Source: Galaxea fascicularis
Lineage: Eukaryota; Cnidaria; Anthozoa; Scleractinia; Euphylliidae
Assembly: GCA_948470475.1 (NCBI GenBank)
Contig: OX419336.1
Coordinates: 360,001-424,000 of the forward strand
Direction: 5' to 3'
Length of the DNA: 64,000 nt
Below are positions 21,027-33,233 of the stretch, one piece after another. Numbering within the stretch: the stretch's first letter is position 1; each line of letters begins with the position of its first letter. The notes under the pieces are model-generated. The model was not told the origin of the DNA and searched no databases. It saw only the letters and a program-made list of their open reading frames with translations. Position numbers and translations under genes: made by a program.

Positions 21027-21625
21027 CTCCACAGGCAGCCCAGACGTTGTTTGTGATACAGCAAATTGACCTGTGCCTCCCTACGGTTGAGGGCGACTTT
21101 GTCGTTACAGAGAGGTCGCTAAGCCAACGATTTTGAAATCCGTGGCCAAGATAACTCGTTACGGATCTCGACAAAGCAAAAATGGGCAGCCAGCGCTCGA
21201 AAAGGAGCGTTTTTCGGGCGGATAACATAAACCTTGGAATCCGAGGCGAAGCAACTAGAAATAAGAATTATCGTCGGCTGCCGTGAGGCAATTTTGGTGA
21301 GCTCCGAGCATTTTAATGGAATTTATGGAGCTTCGAGGGCGAACCGTCGGCCGACCAGGTCGCCAGCCTTTCGTTTCTCTTTACTGGAAAGCAAACTTGG
21401 AAAAGTTTAAATCGTCAAAATGGCTTTAGAACGACTTTAGAACGACTCAGCTGCCACAAAGACTTCAAAATAACACAAAGGCAGACTAAGGTAAGCTTCT
21501 TTTATTTAAATCCTTGACTGCAAGTTGAATTTAGAGCGATTTTTGAACCATTTTCATACATTCTCTTAAATGGCGCAATACTGTCACGTATGTAAATCAC
21601 AAACAACGTCTGGGCCGCCTGTGGT
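21027..21625. repeat. Inverted repeat pair, 28-bp arms ~540 bp apart
   Basis: CCACAGGCAGCCCAGACGTT then GTTTGTGAT (about 21,029-21,056) is the reverse complement of ATCACAAACAACGTCTGGGC then CGCCTGTGG (about 21,596-21,624) with one mismatch. The arms may be ends or internal parts of a DNA transposon covering the 20.9-21.6 kb region. Confidence 0.6.
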
Positions 21626-23373
21626 TGCTCGGAGGTAAATAGCAAAGGATATTCGAAGTTTGACTAGCCAATCAGAGGGCGCTTTCAACGCTGTTTTAAT
21701 AGAGATACCTGCTAGCTGTTCTGTTTTATGGAAGCTATCAGGTATAAAGCGTCATGATATGTTATTTAGTCCTCATACAAAGGTTCAATTTAAGATCTGG
21801 CCAACACAGTGAATTACGTATTCTGTATTTTTTGGTCTTTATATATTCACCAATTCTTTAATATATTCGGCAGATAAGGCTATGCGAAATTGAGATCAGC
21901 GTGATAAAATTCAGCTTCAGGGATTGCTTTTCTGTTATACTTTTGTCTGTCAACCCATGTCATTTACTCAGTACCGTTTGAAAACCCCCCAAAACCCTTT
22001 TCATATGAGACCAACAGTGACCAAATGCTCCATAAAATGGTCATTCAAACAGTTCTAACAGTCTTACACTGAGAACGGACACCCGTCACTTAGCTTACAT
22101 GAAAACGCAGGCTGTTAAATCATTTTGTAGTCAGACACACAGACAGACAGACAGACATAAAACTCACCCAGCCGATAAGAGTATCCGTTACGGGTAAGGC
22201 GAGGCAGATTTTCTTTTACTGAGAAACTGTTATGCGGGTTTGTTGCAATTAATCGGAAAACGTTCTAAATCCAGCAGGTAGAAATAACAGGTAGAAATAA
22301 AATAATTTAAACAACGTAGAGTATAAATTCCTTGACGATGACTGTATGTAGATATCTAGTTTTGAAAAAGACATACAATTTTCGATATATCTTCTAGAAT
22401 CTTGTTCGTTTCATTTACTACTAAAACATACCGCTTTCAATATCTAGTTCAAAGGAAAGCAAATATACAATGAATTTAACATAGTTAAGTAGACCTATTG
22501 AGTCAAAATGACGTGCTGCACACCGATAAGGAAAGCAAGACATCTCTAAGATAACAGCTAACGAAATAATGAATTAAAATACCAAAAGAAAGGAAAAATG
22601 CATTTAATTTCTCTCGGTTACTGAAACGGGTGACTCGCCCAATCGGACAGAGGAACAACGCGTATGTACCCAGAGCCAAAACTGAAAAAGTAGCATCGGT
22701 AGTATTAGCTGTAGTTTATTTGGCTGCGGTCTTAGTTATTGCGTTCAACAGACTCGTTTCCATCCAGTGGAAACGTGTCAATCTTAATTACACTGTCAGT
22801 TTCCTTAGTAAATGGATGTATTTCTTTAACAAAGACGGGACCTCTTTCAGACTGTCACAGGACGTAAGTAAATATTGGAAAACTGGGTGCAAAAAGCAAT
22901 CAACACGTACCTGAAAAACTCGTTTCAAATTATTTAAGAGAGAGTTTAGACTGGTTGTCGTTTTCAGGAAAAAGAATTTAAGTTTAAACACAAAAGTTTG
23001 CTGGCTTTGTCTTTACTGTATTTTTATTCTTTTACAAAACTGGCACCGGTGTTGGATAACGCGCGCCTGGACGAAAAAAAATATTAGTTACTGTACGTTG
23101 ATATAACAAGGGCTCACTCTTGGATTATCAAAGCAAATAAATTTAATCTCTTCTCAAAGCACGGTTCGTTCTAAGAAGAATTTAAGTTTTATGCTTCCAA
23201 ATATTAGCGTTAACACACGACCTCTGCGTAAGTCATTGATCGTTGCTTAATCACAACCTAACTTTCACTTGAATGTTCCTCTTACGTTCTTTCTTGAGTT
23301 AAATCGTAGTGTTCCACTGTTGCACTTTCGTCAGTGGAGTTTTCCCTTGACTTAAACCTCATTAAATTGATAT
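21626..23373. other. Intergenic, 3' flank of the minus-strand GPCR
   Basis: An ACAG microsatellite lies at about 22,135-22,157. The open frame 22,630-22,914 starts with GTG and contains one hydrophobic stretch, but has no recognisable domain or splice context, so no gene is called. Confidence 0.35.
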
Positions 23374-24327
23374 TTAGGCACATTTAAATAATTTCAAGAA
23401 TTCTAAACGAAAGGATCTGTTCATTACTCCATAAATGAAGGGGTTTATAGCGCTGGAGGTGTAAGCAAAGTAGGTATATGCTAGGTAAACTCGCCGGTCA
23501 AACCATTCATCTCGCGATTGCATGATATCAACAAAATCAATGACAATACATGGGATCCAGCAAAGGAAAAACGCTAACATTATCACGAAAACAGTACGAG
23601 TGACAATAATCTCGGCCGGTTTAAGACTGCCAAGGGAGGTTGTAGAGACCTTTCTCTCGGCGAGGCGTCTAAAGTGTCTCCTGATTGCTTTGAAGACTTT
23701 AATGTAACACCATGTGATTATTAAAGCAGGTAGGAAGACAAACGTGAAACAGGAGACTATCGTGTATACTTGGCTGCTTGTAATGGTTCGGTACAAATTC
23801 ACGCAGATCGCCTTACCAGGGTGGAAGACGAAGAGGTTGCCATGTTGCCCGAACGTGATGCTCGCTAAAATTCCGAACGACAGCAAACTCGCTGAAATAA
23901 TCATCATGGTGGTGTAACCGGGTGTGAAGATCTTTCTACACAAATCTGGCTTCATGACTCGAAAGTATCGATTCACTGCCGTTAAGGCCATTATTTGAAG
24001 CGAAAAAAAGGCTAGAAAATGCACTAGAAATCCTTGGATGTGGCAAAGATGCGCCCCAAAGATCCACTTCCCGGTGATCAGAGACCCTTCTGACAATGGC
24101 ATGGGAAGGAGAGACATGATAATGTCGCTTATACCAAGCGTTAAGACAAGTATGTTCGTCACAGATCGCAGATGGTTGTTCTTAAAGAAAGCAATACAAA
24201 GGAGGGTGTTTCCAAAAAGCGCAGTAACGTTGATGAAGAAGAGAACTCCAACATCTGCGACCTTCAAAACCGCCGTTCGGTTTGCCAGTGTGATTGGAAA
24301 ATGCACTCGAGTAGAGTTGGTTTCCAT
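23374..24327 (-). CDS. Class A GPCR, melatonin-receptor-like (NRY motif), intronless coding region
   Basis: The frame gives 317 residues from ATG at 24,327-24,325 to TAA at 23,376-23,374. The codon before it is GTG and not a start. Seven hydrophobic segments are clear. Marks are N40 in FGN (TM1), D68 in GISD (TM2), W88 in the first loop, C95 and C175 (disulphide), NRY at 119-121, P200 (TM5), FFLCWIP ending at 259 (TM6, intact CWxP) and NPFIY at 295-299 (TM7). NST and NRT near the N-terminus are glycosylation sequons. TM4 has no Trp at the usual 4.50 place. NRY instead of DRY is typical of melatonin receptors and of the large cnidarian group related to them, so ligand assignment is not possible. 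The C-tail is very short and ends in FKCA, leaving one Cys for possible lipidation. A likely acceptor (TTGACAG) just upstream suggests a 5' untranslated exon. Confidence 0.88.
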   Translation of the reverse strand: METNSTRVHFPITLANRTAVLKVADVGVLFFINVTALFGNTLLCIAFFKNNHLRSVTNILVLTLGISDIIMSLLPMPLSEGSLITGKWIFGAHLCHIQGFLVHFLAFFSLQIMALTAVNRYFRVMKPDLCRKIFTPGYTTMMIISASLLSFGILASITFGQHGNLFVFHPGKAICVNLYRTITSSQVYTIVSCFTFVFLPALIITWCYIKVFKAIRRHFRRLAERKVSTTSLGSLKPAEIIVTRTVFVIMLAFFLCWIPCIVIDFVDIMQSRDEWFDRRVYLAYTYFAYTSSAINPFIYGVMNRSFRLEFLKLFKCA

Positions 24328-27300
24328 CACTGGAGAAGTTGGTCTCTGTCAATAAACAAAAATTCCTTTCTCTTTAAAGAGTTACAGTACTGCTGTGTGT
24401 AAACGGCTTCCTTGAGCCAGTACCCTCAAACCGCCATAACCAACGAAGGAAATCCTCCTTTAACGAGCAGCGCTTTCTGATTCACTTTTCGCTTCTTTAG
24501 TCCTCAACTTATATTTTTGTTCCTGAATAACAACAGGGCTTTATGCTTAGCTTCAAGAAAAATCGGGAAACTAAATTAAGCTCTCACGTACGAAACGAGC
24601 AGTAATCCAAAATAACACTTTTGACGTACACAACAAGCAATGACAATTACACCGTATATGACAATAACAACTATATCCTATCAGGTGGTCAGGTTGTCGT
24701 GATGACAGTGCGCCTCTTGAGTATTTACATATCCATTTGTAGCAGCTAATGAATACCATTTTCTTTTCGGTGTTTGTTTTAATGTGAGTGGGCTTACTTT
24801 TGAAACCATGAAAATTGCACTTAATTGAAAACAGTCTTGGAACACAATAATTGATCGGCGGTATCATAGTTCGCGATCTCGCGTAGCAATCAGGCTGTCC
24901 ATCAATTCTAGCACAAAAATATGAGTGATAACATATTTCGATTCACGAGTCGTAACAAACGTGTTACTTGTTCTGACAATGATTTGTGTAAGTAGAAGTT
25001 GATAACGTAATAAGTTTTATTCACGCAGCCTTTGCGACCATAACATTACGGAAAGTTTAACATAACAGGGGATTTAAACGGAGATTCACGCACAGTGCCT
25101 GCGGCAAAAGTTTCAATAACGACCGATACCAATATAATTACGACAGTAACACGGGGAGATTTGCCATCGTTAATGAACATTTTCACCGCAAAGGCACCTG
25201 AATCGAGAAACTCCTACTTGGCTAAAACGTATTATGTGTTATTTAGTGGCTAATACTTTGTGAACATTTCTTCGGAACTGAAGGAGCCAAAATGCATGCA
25301 CCTTTTGCGATTAAAATTAAAACATCTTGTTATTTAGTTTTCTGTGAATATTAACACTAAACTAAACGACGTGGTTTCTGTGTACTTCCGCCGTCGGAAG
25401 CTAGGTGTGTGCCTATTTCTGCAGAAGCCCAAATTTCTGGTGGTCGTTTGATATTTAAAGTCTGCGAAACTGAAAGAACAGTTTTATTTAAAAGCAAATT
25501 TGTTATGGCAAATCTGATTAGACTCTGGGAAAATAGGTTTCGCCGTGAACCTCAAATAATGGGAAGTCCCAGGAGTTGAAAAATGGGCAATTAAATCGAC
25601 AAATTCATGACTGTCTCTGAAAACTAAAATCCGGTTCTTACTGAGCGCAATAAACTGTTCCTTCCTCAGTTGCGGCAAAAGAAATAATATAACGTTTTTT
25701 CTTTCGAACTGCCGAAATGTTTTTCATTACTGGAACGAGTCTTAGGTTTTCCCATGATTTAGAGAATCATGCTTAGTCTGTTGGAAAACTTATAGCTCAC
25801 GCTCCACCTAGTGAAGCTGACTGCTGGTTAGGTTAACGAGAATTTTGTATAATCTCGCTTTGAAGATATTGTATTTTTTGTTTATGCCTATATTTCAAAA
25901 TCCAATGAAATAGTTAAAACTGTTCTAGAATCCTTTATGGAAAATTGCTCTCTTATACCAACCAATCAGTTACTTGTTTATTCCATAAACAGCCCACAGA
26001 CATGACAGCTGCCTGCCTAAACGAGGAACACTGACGCAAGTGATTTGCTTCGACTCTGATGGAAAAGAATGGATTTCTCTAGCCGGTTTCATGATCATTT
26101 TAGACAAAAAATATCGCTGCCAATTAAGGTCGCCAACTATTGTCAATAACTGTTGAGAAAAAACAATGTGATGTTATGTTTCCAGAACACTTAAACTAGG
26201 CCATCGTAGATCCGAGACCATCATCATCAGTCAGGGTTTCTTCACATTAATGTTTCTGGTAGCTTCTAGATACACATCACAATAAGTGAATGTTCCTTCT
26301 CATCGAGCAAACAAGGCAGACCTTTAGATGTACATTGTTTCAGTTTTAATCTTAAAATGATGTTCTGGAAAATGCGGTGAAAATCCGTCATTTGTTATTG
26401 TATGGTGATGGGCGTTTCCATGTTCGAACGTAACGTCAGTTATCCTTCCATCTTTGCAATTCCTCTGGGAATTTTAATTTTAAATGAAGTTCGCTAGTGT
26501 GAAGCTTGTTAGTGAATAAATACTAACAGGAAAGCATGAACAAGTAAAGATTCTATAACACGAAAGGAAAGAAAAACACTAACCGAGGGGCAAAGACGCG
26601 CGGTGAGGAGAGATTCTGGAGCCTGCTTTTTTATTTCTTTTTTGTGCAACAGTTTATTAGTAATACATTCAGTGGTAACTAAAATACAAGTTTGTACATT
26701 GTGCTATATTTTCTTAATGATTTTTACCATTAAATTGTACAAATACATTTATTACATTGTCAACTATGAGCTGACATAGACGCAAGGACGAACAAAAGAA
26801 AAGTACAAAATGGCTAAATTTAGTTTTTTGTAAAACGCGGTCTTCTGTCCAAGTTTTCTCCTCAAAACGAACACAAAGAAAGTTGATTTTACGACTCGGT
26901 GATCAATCAAAAGCTGATCCGATTTGTTTAATTTTGCATTCTAGAATTTGAAGCCTTCAACCTTCCTATCTAAGGCTTATTTAAAGATTTGGCGTCAGAT
27001 ATGACAATCTACAATACACCTAGATATTGCCTCCCTGCCGTGTCAACTCACGAAATTCTGTAACCGCGTTAACACTTCGCGTATTGTCGGTAGTAGTCGT
27101 CGAACGTCATGGATATTCTTTACATAAATGCATACTAATGCACTATCCTGACCTACGCGACCTTAAAAGGACAGGATAGAGAGAAGAAAACAAAAACAAT
27201 TAACAAACACAAAAAGAAAAAATAATACTGGGGCTTTGTAACCGGATCATTATTAAATACTCATTTAACTTTTCATTGTAAAATGATTTTATGAAATCAT

Positions 27301-27838
27301 TCGTCACGAATTATAGATCCTTGCAGAATTTTGCAGGAACAAAATTAATGTTTGTATTGTTGTAGTAGGAGTAAAGAACAGTTCCATTTAATGTGCTGAA
27401 CTATTGTAAAGATCCAACAATTTGAAGAAAAGTCGGACACCTTAAAAATGAGCCTAAGCTTATTGTCGGAAGTGGTTTTATATGTGCCCATGGGGGATTC
27501 CCACCGACAGGCAATTTCAGGATGGTTTTTCTTCCACGAAGTGACGACTGTAGCAAATGAGTGGGCTTTTCCATTGTTTACAACAACCTGGAGTGTAGGC
27601 AAAGTCAATTGATTTCTCTTCTGTAATATGAAAAGTGTTCTCAGAAAAAAACTATAACAATGATACAACAAAGACCCACCCAGTGGTAAGGGGAAGACAC
27701 ACTCCGCGAAAGGAACCCTGTCACATTTTGGAAGCTGTGCAGGGACTAAGTCTACTCTCCGTAAACGGCGTTTGTAAAGGGGTTTAACCATTCTGAGGAT
27801 CAGAGGAGGAGATAAGCCCAGGCCTCTGGCCTGTTCAC
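24328..27838. other. Gene-poor stretch between two minus-strand genes
   Basis: No gene is supported. The 148-codon minus frame at 27,345-27,791 has no domain, lies just downstream of the PAN-EGF-fibrinogen gene, and is probably 3' flank. An ATTAAA on the minus strand at 27,844-27,839, about 200 bp beyond the stop of that gene, is a candidate poly(A) signal. Confidence 0.35.
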
Positions 27839-28047
27839 TTTAATGAAGGAGTTGGGCTGATATTCAATTACTCCTAACACCTACATTTTTGTATTTAGGC
27901 AAATTTACAAAGTTTGCTGAATTTTGTTGTTACGGGATATCCCGGCACAACCTAATTTGTGTTTCGGTTATGCCCATGATCTTTGTGAGACTTTTAGGAA
28001 TCTTTAAATAAGCATTATTTCGGTGAATCACCTCCGTGCGAAGTCCC

Positions 28048-31000
28048 TTACTGAACAAGGATGTAGCAGTTGGCTTTGATGTGCTTAACAGAATGTAACT
28101 CGTTCCCACAGGAGTTGGATCCATCTTGCCCTCCTCTGGTACCAGCAGAACCGAATCCAATTCTCGAGTTGCATGAATGGCAGTCTTCTTCATTGTTGCT
28201 GATGATACCTATTCTGGTGATAGCAGGGTCTTCTGTTCCAGAAGGCGAAAGTACATTGAACCCTTGCATGTTGCAGTTTGGCTGCAGTGAGGATCCATTC
28301 AAAAGGGATTTCCACTTGGCTTTGTCGATCTTCGTTGTTGTGTGGCTGTTGTTTGTCAGGAGAGCGTGCAGGGAGACCGCTTGCTGAGTAATCGATAACC
28401 ATTGGGTGTTTCCATTTGTATCTTGCATTCCAAGGCATAGTTTTGTGAACGCGTTGCTCCAGTAGCTTGGCATCTTTGTCTCGTTGCGATCAAATCCCCA
28501 CTGCCCCGATGCTTGACTGTGTGATGTTTTGCTGCTCCATAGGTCTGCTTCATACTGGAAAGTGGTCTGAAGATGAATGAATTGAAAATATTGCCATGAG
28601 ACATCTAGTGCAAAACAAACACTAAATGATTCATAATGTTAACTTTTATAATCCATCAAAAATTTTCGCTCGCATACTATTAGTTTAAACGCATCACGTG
28701 ACTGAATAAACCCCAGCTAAGATCGGGGAATATCAGGGATAATTAAGACAATAGCTTCCATTTGGCTTTAAAAATTTGCTCGGATATTTTCCCTTGGACA
28801 TTAGCAGTTCCTCGAAGCTCACAGTTTTCCTCGAGCTTCGCTATCGGAAAACTGTTTCCTTCTCGGAAGACGTAATGTCCATGGTCAAATTCCGAGCATA
28901 TTTTCTCTCAAAATGGAAACTGTTATGGAGATAATTGGTAAGCACACCTGTATGGTTGGCCGACACGGCAACAAAACCAAGATCCGAGTTTTGCTTATTG
29001 GGAAGACTATGTCAAGCCTATCCTGGGCGTTTTCCTCTTAACTGTAAGAGGATATTTCTGGGAAATGGAAGTATTTGAAATTGCCATATATTTTATAATT
29101 TGTTTTTGCCAAGATAGATACCTTTGCTCCATCAATTTTCATGACTAGAGTCCAGCCTCCTCCTCCACATCCGGGAATGTCGTCCATATGACAATACGTG
29201 AGAGCCACCCCTCCCTCCTCAGTCGATAGGTAGTAAGCACCACTTCTAGAACCACTAAATCGAGAAACATGTAAGCCTATTCTACACCCCAGCTTTCGAT
29301 TTTCTTTCGTTTTGTGTGGCTTTCCGGGGGAAGAGGAATCCTTTATTTTAATAAAGAAATTCACTTAATACAGAAACCACCAGTGCAAATGCAAAAACGC
29401 AACGAATTAGCGAGAATCCCAAGAAAGCTGCGAGCTGGACAGAGGAGAATGTGTGCGAGAACATCATGATTGGTTTTGTTTCTTGCTCGTTGTGAAAGTA
29501 GCGCGTTTTGCCAATCAATCAAAGAGCGTAGTTACCAAAAGCTAACGTGATTTTTATGAAAAATGCAAGAGAAACTGCTGTAACAATAGTCTTACTACAA
29601 ATTTAAGAAAGATGTCTTACGGTGTATTGGTTAATACATCTGCACAAGAGCACGCTGGCTGAGATTGATGATAACCTTTGTGCCCTGAAAAACGAAAAAG
29701 GAAACGTTATACATAAGAACCTATATTCCGTTCAGAAAACGGCCGTACATGTAGTAATGTGACAAGGTGTCACTGTTTTTGAATGCCTGCTTACAACTAT
29801 GTGTCACGGTCACTTTGAGCAAGATTGGTTCAGTTTTGATTTAGAGCACTGAACCTCTTATTCAGGGGATGCATTGAATTCTATTTCAAGTCAGAACTTC
29901 TTCAAGCAAAAGCTGAACATTTTGAAAAGGCCTTAAAATTAAAGGTGAGGCTATTAAGTTTGCATTTTCATTGTTAGACATGTGACCAATACTGCTGAAT
30001 CCCAACCACAGAAATTAACGTCCTCAATAACTGCTGTCTTACTAGTAATCGGCTGAAGGATCACACCATTTCCCGTGCATCTAACTGCAACTGGCTTAGG
30101 TGAACAACTAAAGGATCCACGAGTATTGACACACGAGTTGTCAGAAGTGCAGTTATGCATTCCATTTGCACATTCATCGACATCTGAAATGGAAATACAG
30201 TTGGTTTGTGTTTGAATTCTTACATATAAAGATGATCTTGTGGGTGAACAGTCTGAACACTTGGTTCTAGCAAGGTCATAATGATGGTGGGAGCTTGATG
30301 GGAATTAAAATACACCATATTGCCATCATGGTAACCATGAGGATTCAACTATTCTAGCGGCTGCGTGCAGACGTCTGACCTATTTCACGTCTCTTCTTTC
30401 CGTCTCTGCAAGCAGGTTAGACCAGTTGTTTGTTCCCTTAAGCGGCAAAGCGTGAGACATCAGTGAACTGATGCATCTAAAGAACAACCATTGGCTGGTC
30501 AGGTCTGCATTGATTTATTAAAATAATATACCTTGCCTTGTAAGGTAGGAACATGTTAAGAACGTTTTCAGGTTCAACTCGCAAAAAAAAAATAATAAAA
30601 TAAATAAATAAATAAGAATTATCAGCCTCAGCCCCAAGATTAAATGTTCTTATACAAAAAAGAGTGTAACCTGGAGATAAGCCTTCTGTTAGTTACACTT
30701 GATGATGTGCCGTCTCTGCTCTAGTCTCCTCTCAAAACACATCAATGTGATACTTACCTTCGTCGCACATCTCTCCAGTGAAGCCCGCTGGACAAATACA
30801 TTGGAAGCTGCTGTCATCGAAAAAGGTTGGCCTGCAAGTTGCATTTTTCACACATGGAGAGCTTCCGCACGGATTCTGTTGCGGTGACAACAAACACACG
30901 CAAAAAATGTTTTAGATGTTTGGAAAGGAAAAGCACATTCAGGTTGTTATGACTCAATAAAGGTGAAAACAACAAACAAACAAATACACTCATAAGACGG

Positions 31001-33233
31001 CGAATCTAAGCCAGACGTGCTTTGGTTTTATAATGCCGTTCTTGTCTGACAGGTATTATATAACCTGAACCATATTACCAAACCATTTTTCCATACAGAA
31101 ACATTTTGACCAAGCCTATAATCAAACGAAGGCATTAAAAAGGGCTTGCATGATGAATCAGTTTAAATCCAGAAGCTGAGAATACAGAGTAAACAGTGTG
31201 ACGGTAGTTGAAAACAGTTATTTTACTGAGAAATTGCCGAGAAAATAATACGCTGGCAAAGGAAGTTTTTGCTAAATGTCAACTACACACTTTTTTTATA
31301 CGAACGTCTAATTTTGGAGCTAAGGTTCGACGTTCTTATTTTTTTCGCGATTTGAGCGTGAAAACCTTCTTAAGGTGCTCTTAAATTACATGGTATAAAC
31401 ACGATATCGGGCCAACCAACTCCTGGTAAAGTTAGCTTTATAAAAAGCATTGAACATAGAAGTTCACAACGCGACATAAAGTCACCAGATTTTGCAGTGA
31501 AAACGCAGAAAATTTCATTTGTACATAGCATACTAGTCATTTAAAAAAATAAATGAGGAAAACAAAGATGTTCTTAACTGACTCTCAGCCTGGGTTATGT
31601 TCGAAGCATGTTCTTAAAATTTGGGTTAATCAGTCAGCCTCAACGTTCTTATGAAAAAGGTTCTTATAAAAAAAAAAAGAAAGAAAGAGTGTAACAGCAT
31701 AGACTGATCCTCACACATTCAAGTGCCTTCCCTAAAACAAATTGATGCGCCTCTACTCCGAGGTACAATACAAATTGTGGATCGAATCTACGAGACAGTT
31801 TTTTTTTTATCTTACAGAGGAGGTATCCCAAATACTTGCCTTAGTTGCATAATATTTATGGCCCTTTGCATCAACCAAATGTTCCGTAGAGCTTGCATCG
31901 TTTAGCTCGCATCTCCATTGTCCGCTGTTTAAGTCAGGAGGTCTGACATTAATTGATTGACAGACCTCGTTCATAAAGCAGTGCACTCTGCACATCTCTT
32001 CTTTGGGCACAAACACTGTCTTGATCACGTGACCTTTCAAAACTTTCCCTGATGTGGGTGCTGAAAACCTTTTAACCTGGCAGCACTCTGAAAAGAAATA
32101 TATAAGTAATTAAACAAAAGGTTTATGAAGTTCTAACTTGCTAAAGAAATATTTATTCATATATGATTAAAGCTCCGTGAGAGAATGACTGACATCAAGG
32201 GCCTTAAAAGAGATTAGCTGAGTTCGAGATCTCCGACTTGTCCCTTACTAATAAGGTCCGGCGATCATTTGAGCGGGATATCGGCTTTTAGAGCGCGGAA
32301 CTATTGAACCTAATTGTCCGCGAGGATTGTCCCAGCGACCGAGTGGTGGCGTAAGCATCAAGAAGGGATTTTGAAGTATTTTCTTACCCAAATTACTCTC
32401 CTTAGCTTCAGTTTTTTAGTCGGGGACTCGTAAGGCTTTGGTAACAAAATAGGAGAAAATCCATTGTCATAAATAACCCTGAAAATATGGTGACTTGCGC
32501 CAAGTAGTGAACTAAACTTGGTTTTCGGTGAAGCCTGCTGCTAAAAAAGCATATTAATAATAATACGACAGAGGAAGTTTCGTCCAAAAAGTATACTTTC
32601 GGAATTAAGTTTCTTTCTCGAATTGTTTCCCTTTTTGTTCAGTTGTTTGTTCAGTTGTTTCAGATGATCAGAATTTATCCCCATGTTCCTATGACTCGAG
32701 TTTTCCATATAACCATGAAAGTGCCCTTTGCTTTGCTTCCTTCTTAACTTATAGTTTTTCCTGTAATGCAAGTATTCTCAGAGTATAGTAAAGCAATGTA
32801 ATTCAGAATGAAAAAAAAATACATCTAGGCCCGTTTGAGGGAGAACAATAGACTTTCCTCATTTGCTTTAGATTCGGCACACGTGAGGTTCGACGTTTGA
32901 ACCGGGTCTAAGTAATTCAGTGTGAAAAAAGAATACCCTGAGGCAGCTGTGTTATGTATCACAACAAGGTATCAAGGATTACATGGATATATTTTTTAAT
33001 CGCTTTGTTTTTGTCGGTTAAGAAGATCTTTTATCTGCTCAGATGTGTTTAGTACAATGCTTGGATCAACTGCGTTCAGTTCAGTAATACTCGATGACAA
33101 AAAGCGCGTCAGTTAAAATTGGGTTCTTGAAACTATTCCGTGCGCATTGTTTAGAAACCTCATTGCTCATAAGGTTATTCTTACCTCTTTCCAGGAACCA
33201 GCAGAATAGGACTGTAAACTTAAAAACAAGCAT
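28048..33233 (-). CDS. Secreted PAN - EGF - EGF - fibrinogen-like protein, seven coding exons
   Basis: I joined seven exons whose phases agree: 33,233-33,185 (signal peptide, MLVFKFTVLFCWFL), 32,087-31,840 (PAN/apple-like; Cys in CRVHC, VCQS and WRCEL), 30,875-30,758 (EGF; NPCGSSPC to CICPAGFTGEMC), 30,183-30,043 (start of a calcium-binding EGF, DVDECANGMHNC), 29,684-29,621 (linker with CSC), 29,254-29,122 (start of the fibrinogen-like domain, CGGGGWTLVMKIDG) and 28,566-28,048 (remainder, with KLCLGM, RIGIISNNEEDCHSC, RIGFGS and SCGN; TAA stop). Total 1,272 nt, 423 residues. All joins are GT-AG except the PAN exon, whose donor is GC. The end of the EGF2 exon is the least certain: other donors exist. 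The family is common in cnidarians as secreted or matrix recognition proteins; the exact role is unknown. Confidence 0.82.
28777..28898. repeat. 122-bp foldback MITE inside the last intron
   Basis: TGCTCGG at the left pairs with CCGAGCA at the right. Inside, TTGGACATTA pairs with TAATGTCCATGG, and ACAGTTTTCC pairs with GGAAAACTGT around a short central loop. It lies in the intron between the two fibrinogen-like exons and does not disturb the splice sites. Confidence 0.65.
30540..31697 (+). repeat. Two related MITE-like repeats flanking the EGF1 exon
   Basis: GTTCTTATACAAAAAAGAGT then GTAAC at about 30,649-30,672 and GGTTCTTATAAAAAAAAAAA then GAAAGAAAGAGTGTAAC at about 31,658-31,697 are ends of the same repeat family in the same orientation. 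Each is preceded by CAGCCTCA and by further GTTCTTA/AAGAACGT blocks. They occupy introns on both sides of exon 30,758-30,875. An A-rich (AAAT)n tract lies in the first copy. Boundaries are approximate. Confidence 0.5.

Noticed and set aside
22630..22914. 94-codon frame with one hydrophobic segment
   Set aside because: It starts at GTG, has no in-frame ATG before the hydrophobic part and no recognised family; one hydrophobic stretch is not enough.
27345..27791. 148-codon minus-strand open frame
   Set aside because: No domain, no signal of coding bias, and it lies in the 3' flank of the PAN-EGF-fibrinogen-like gene.
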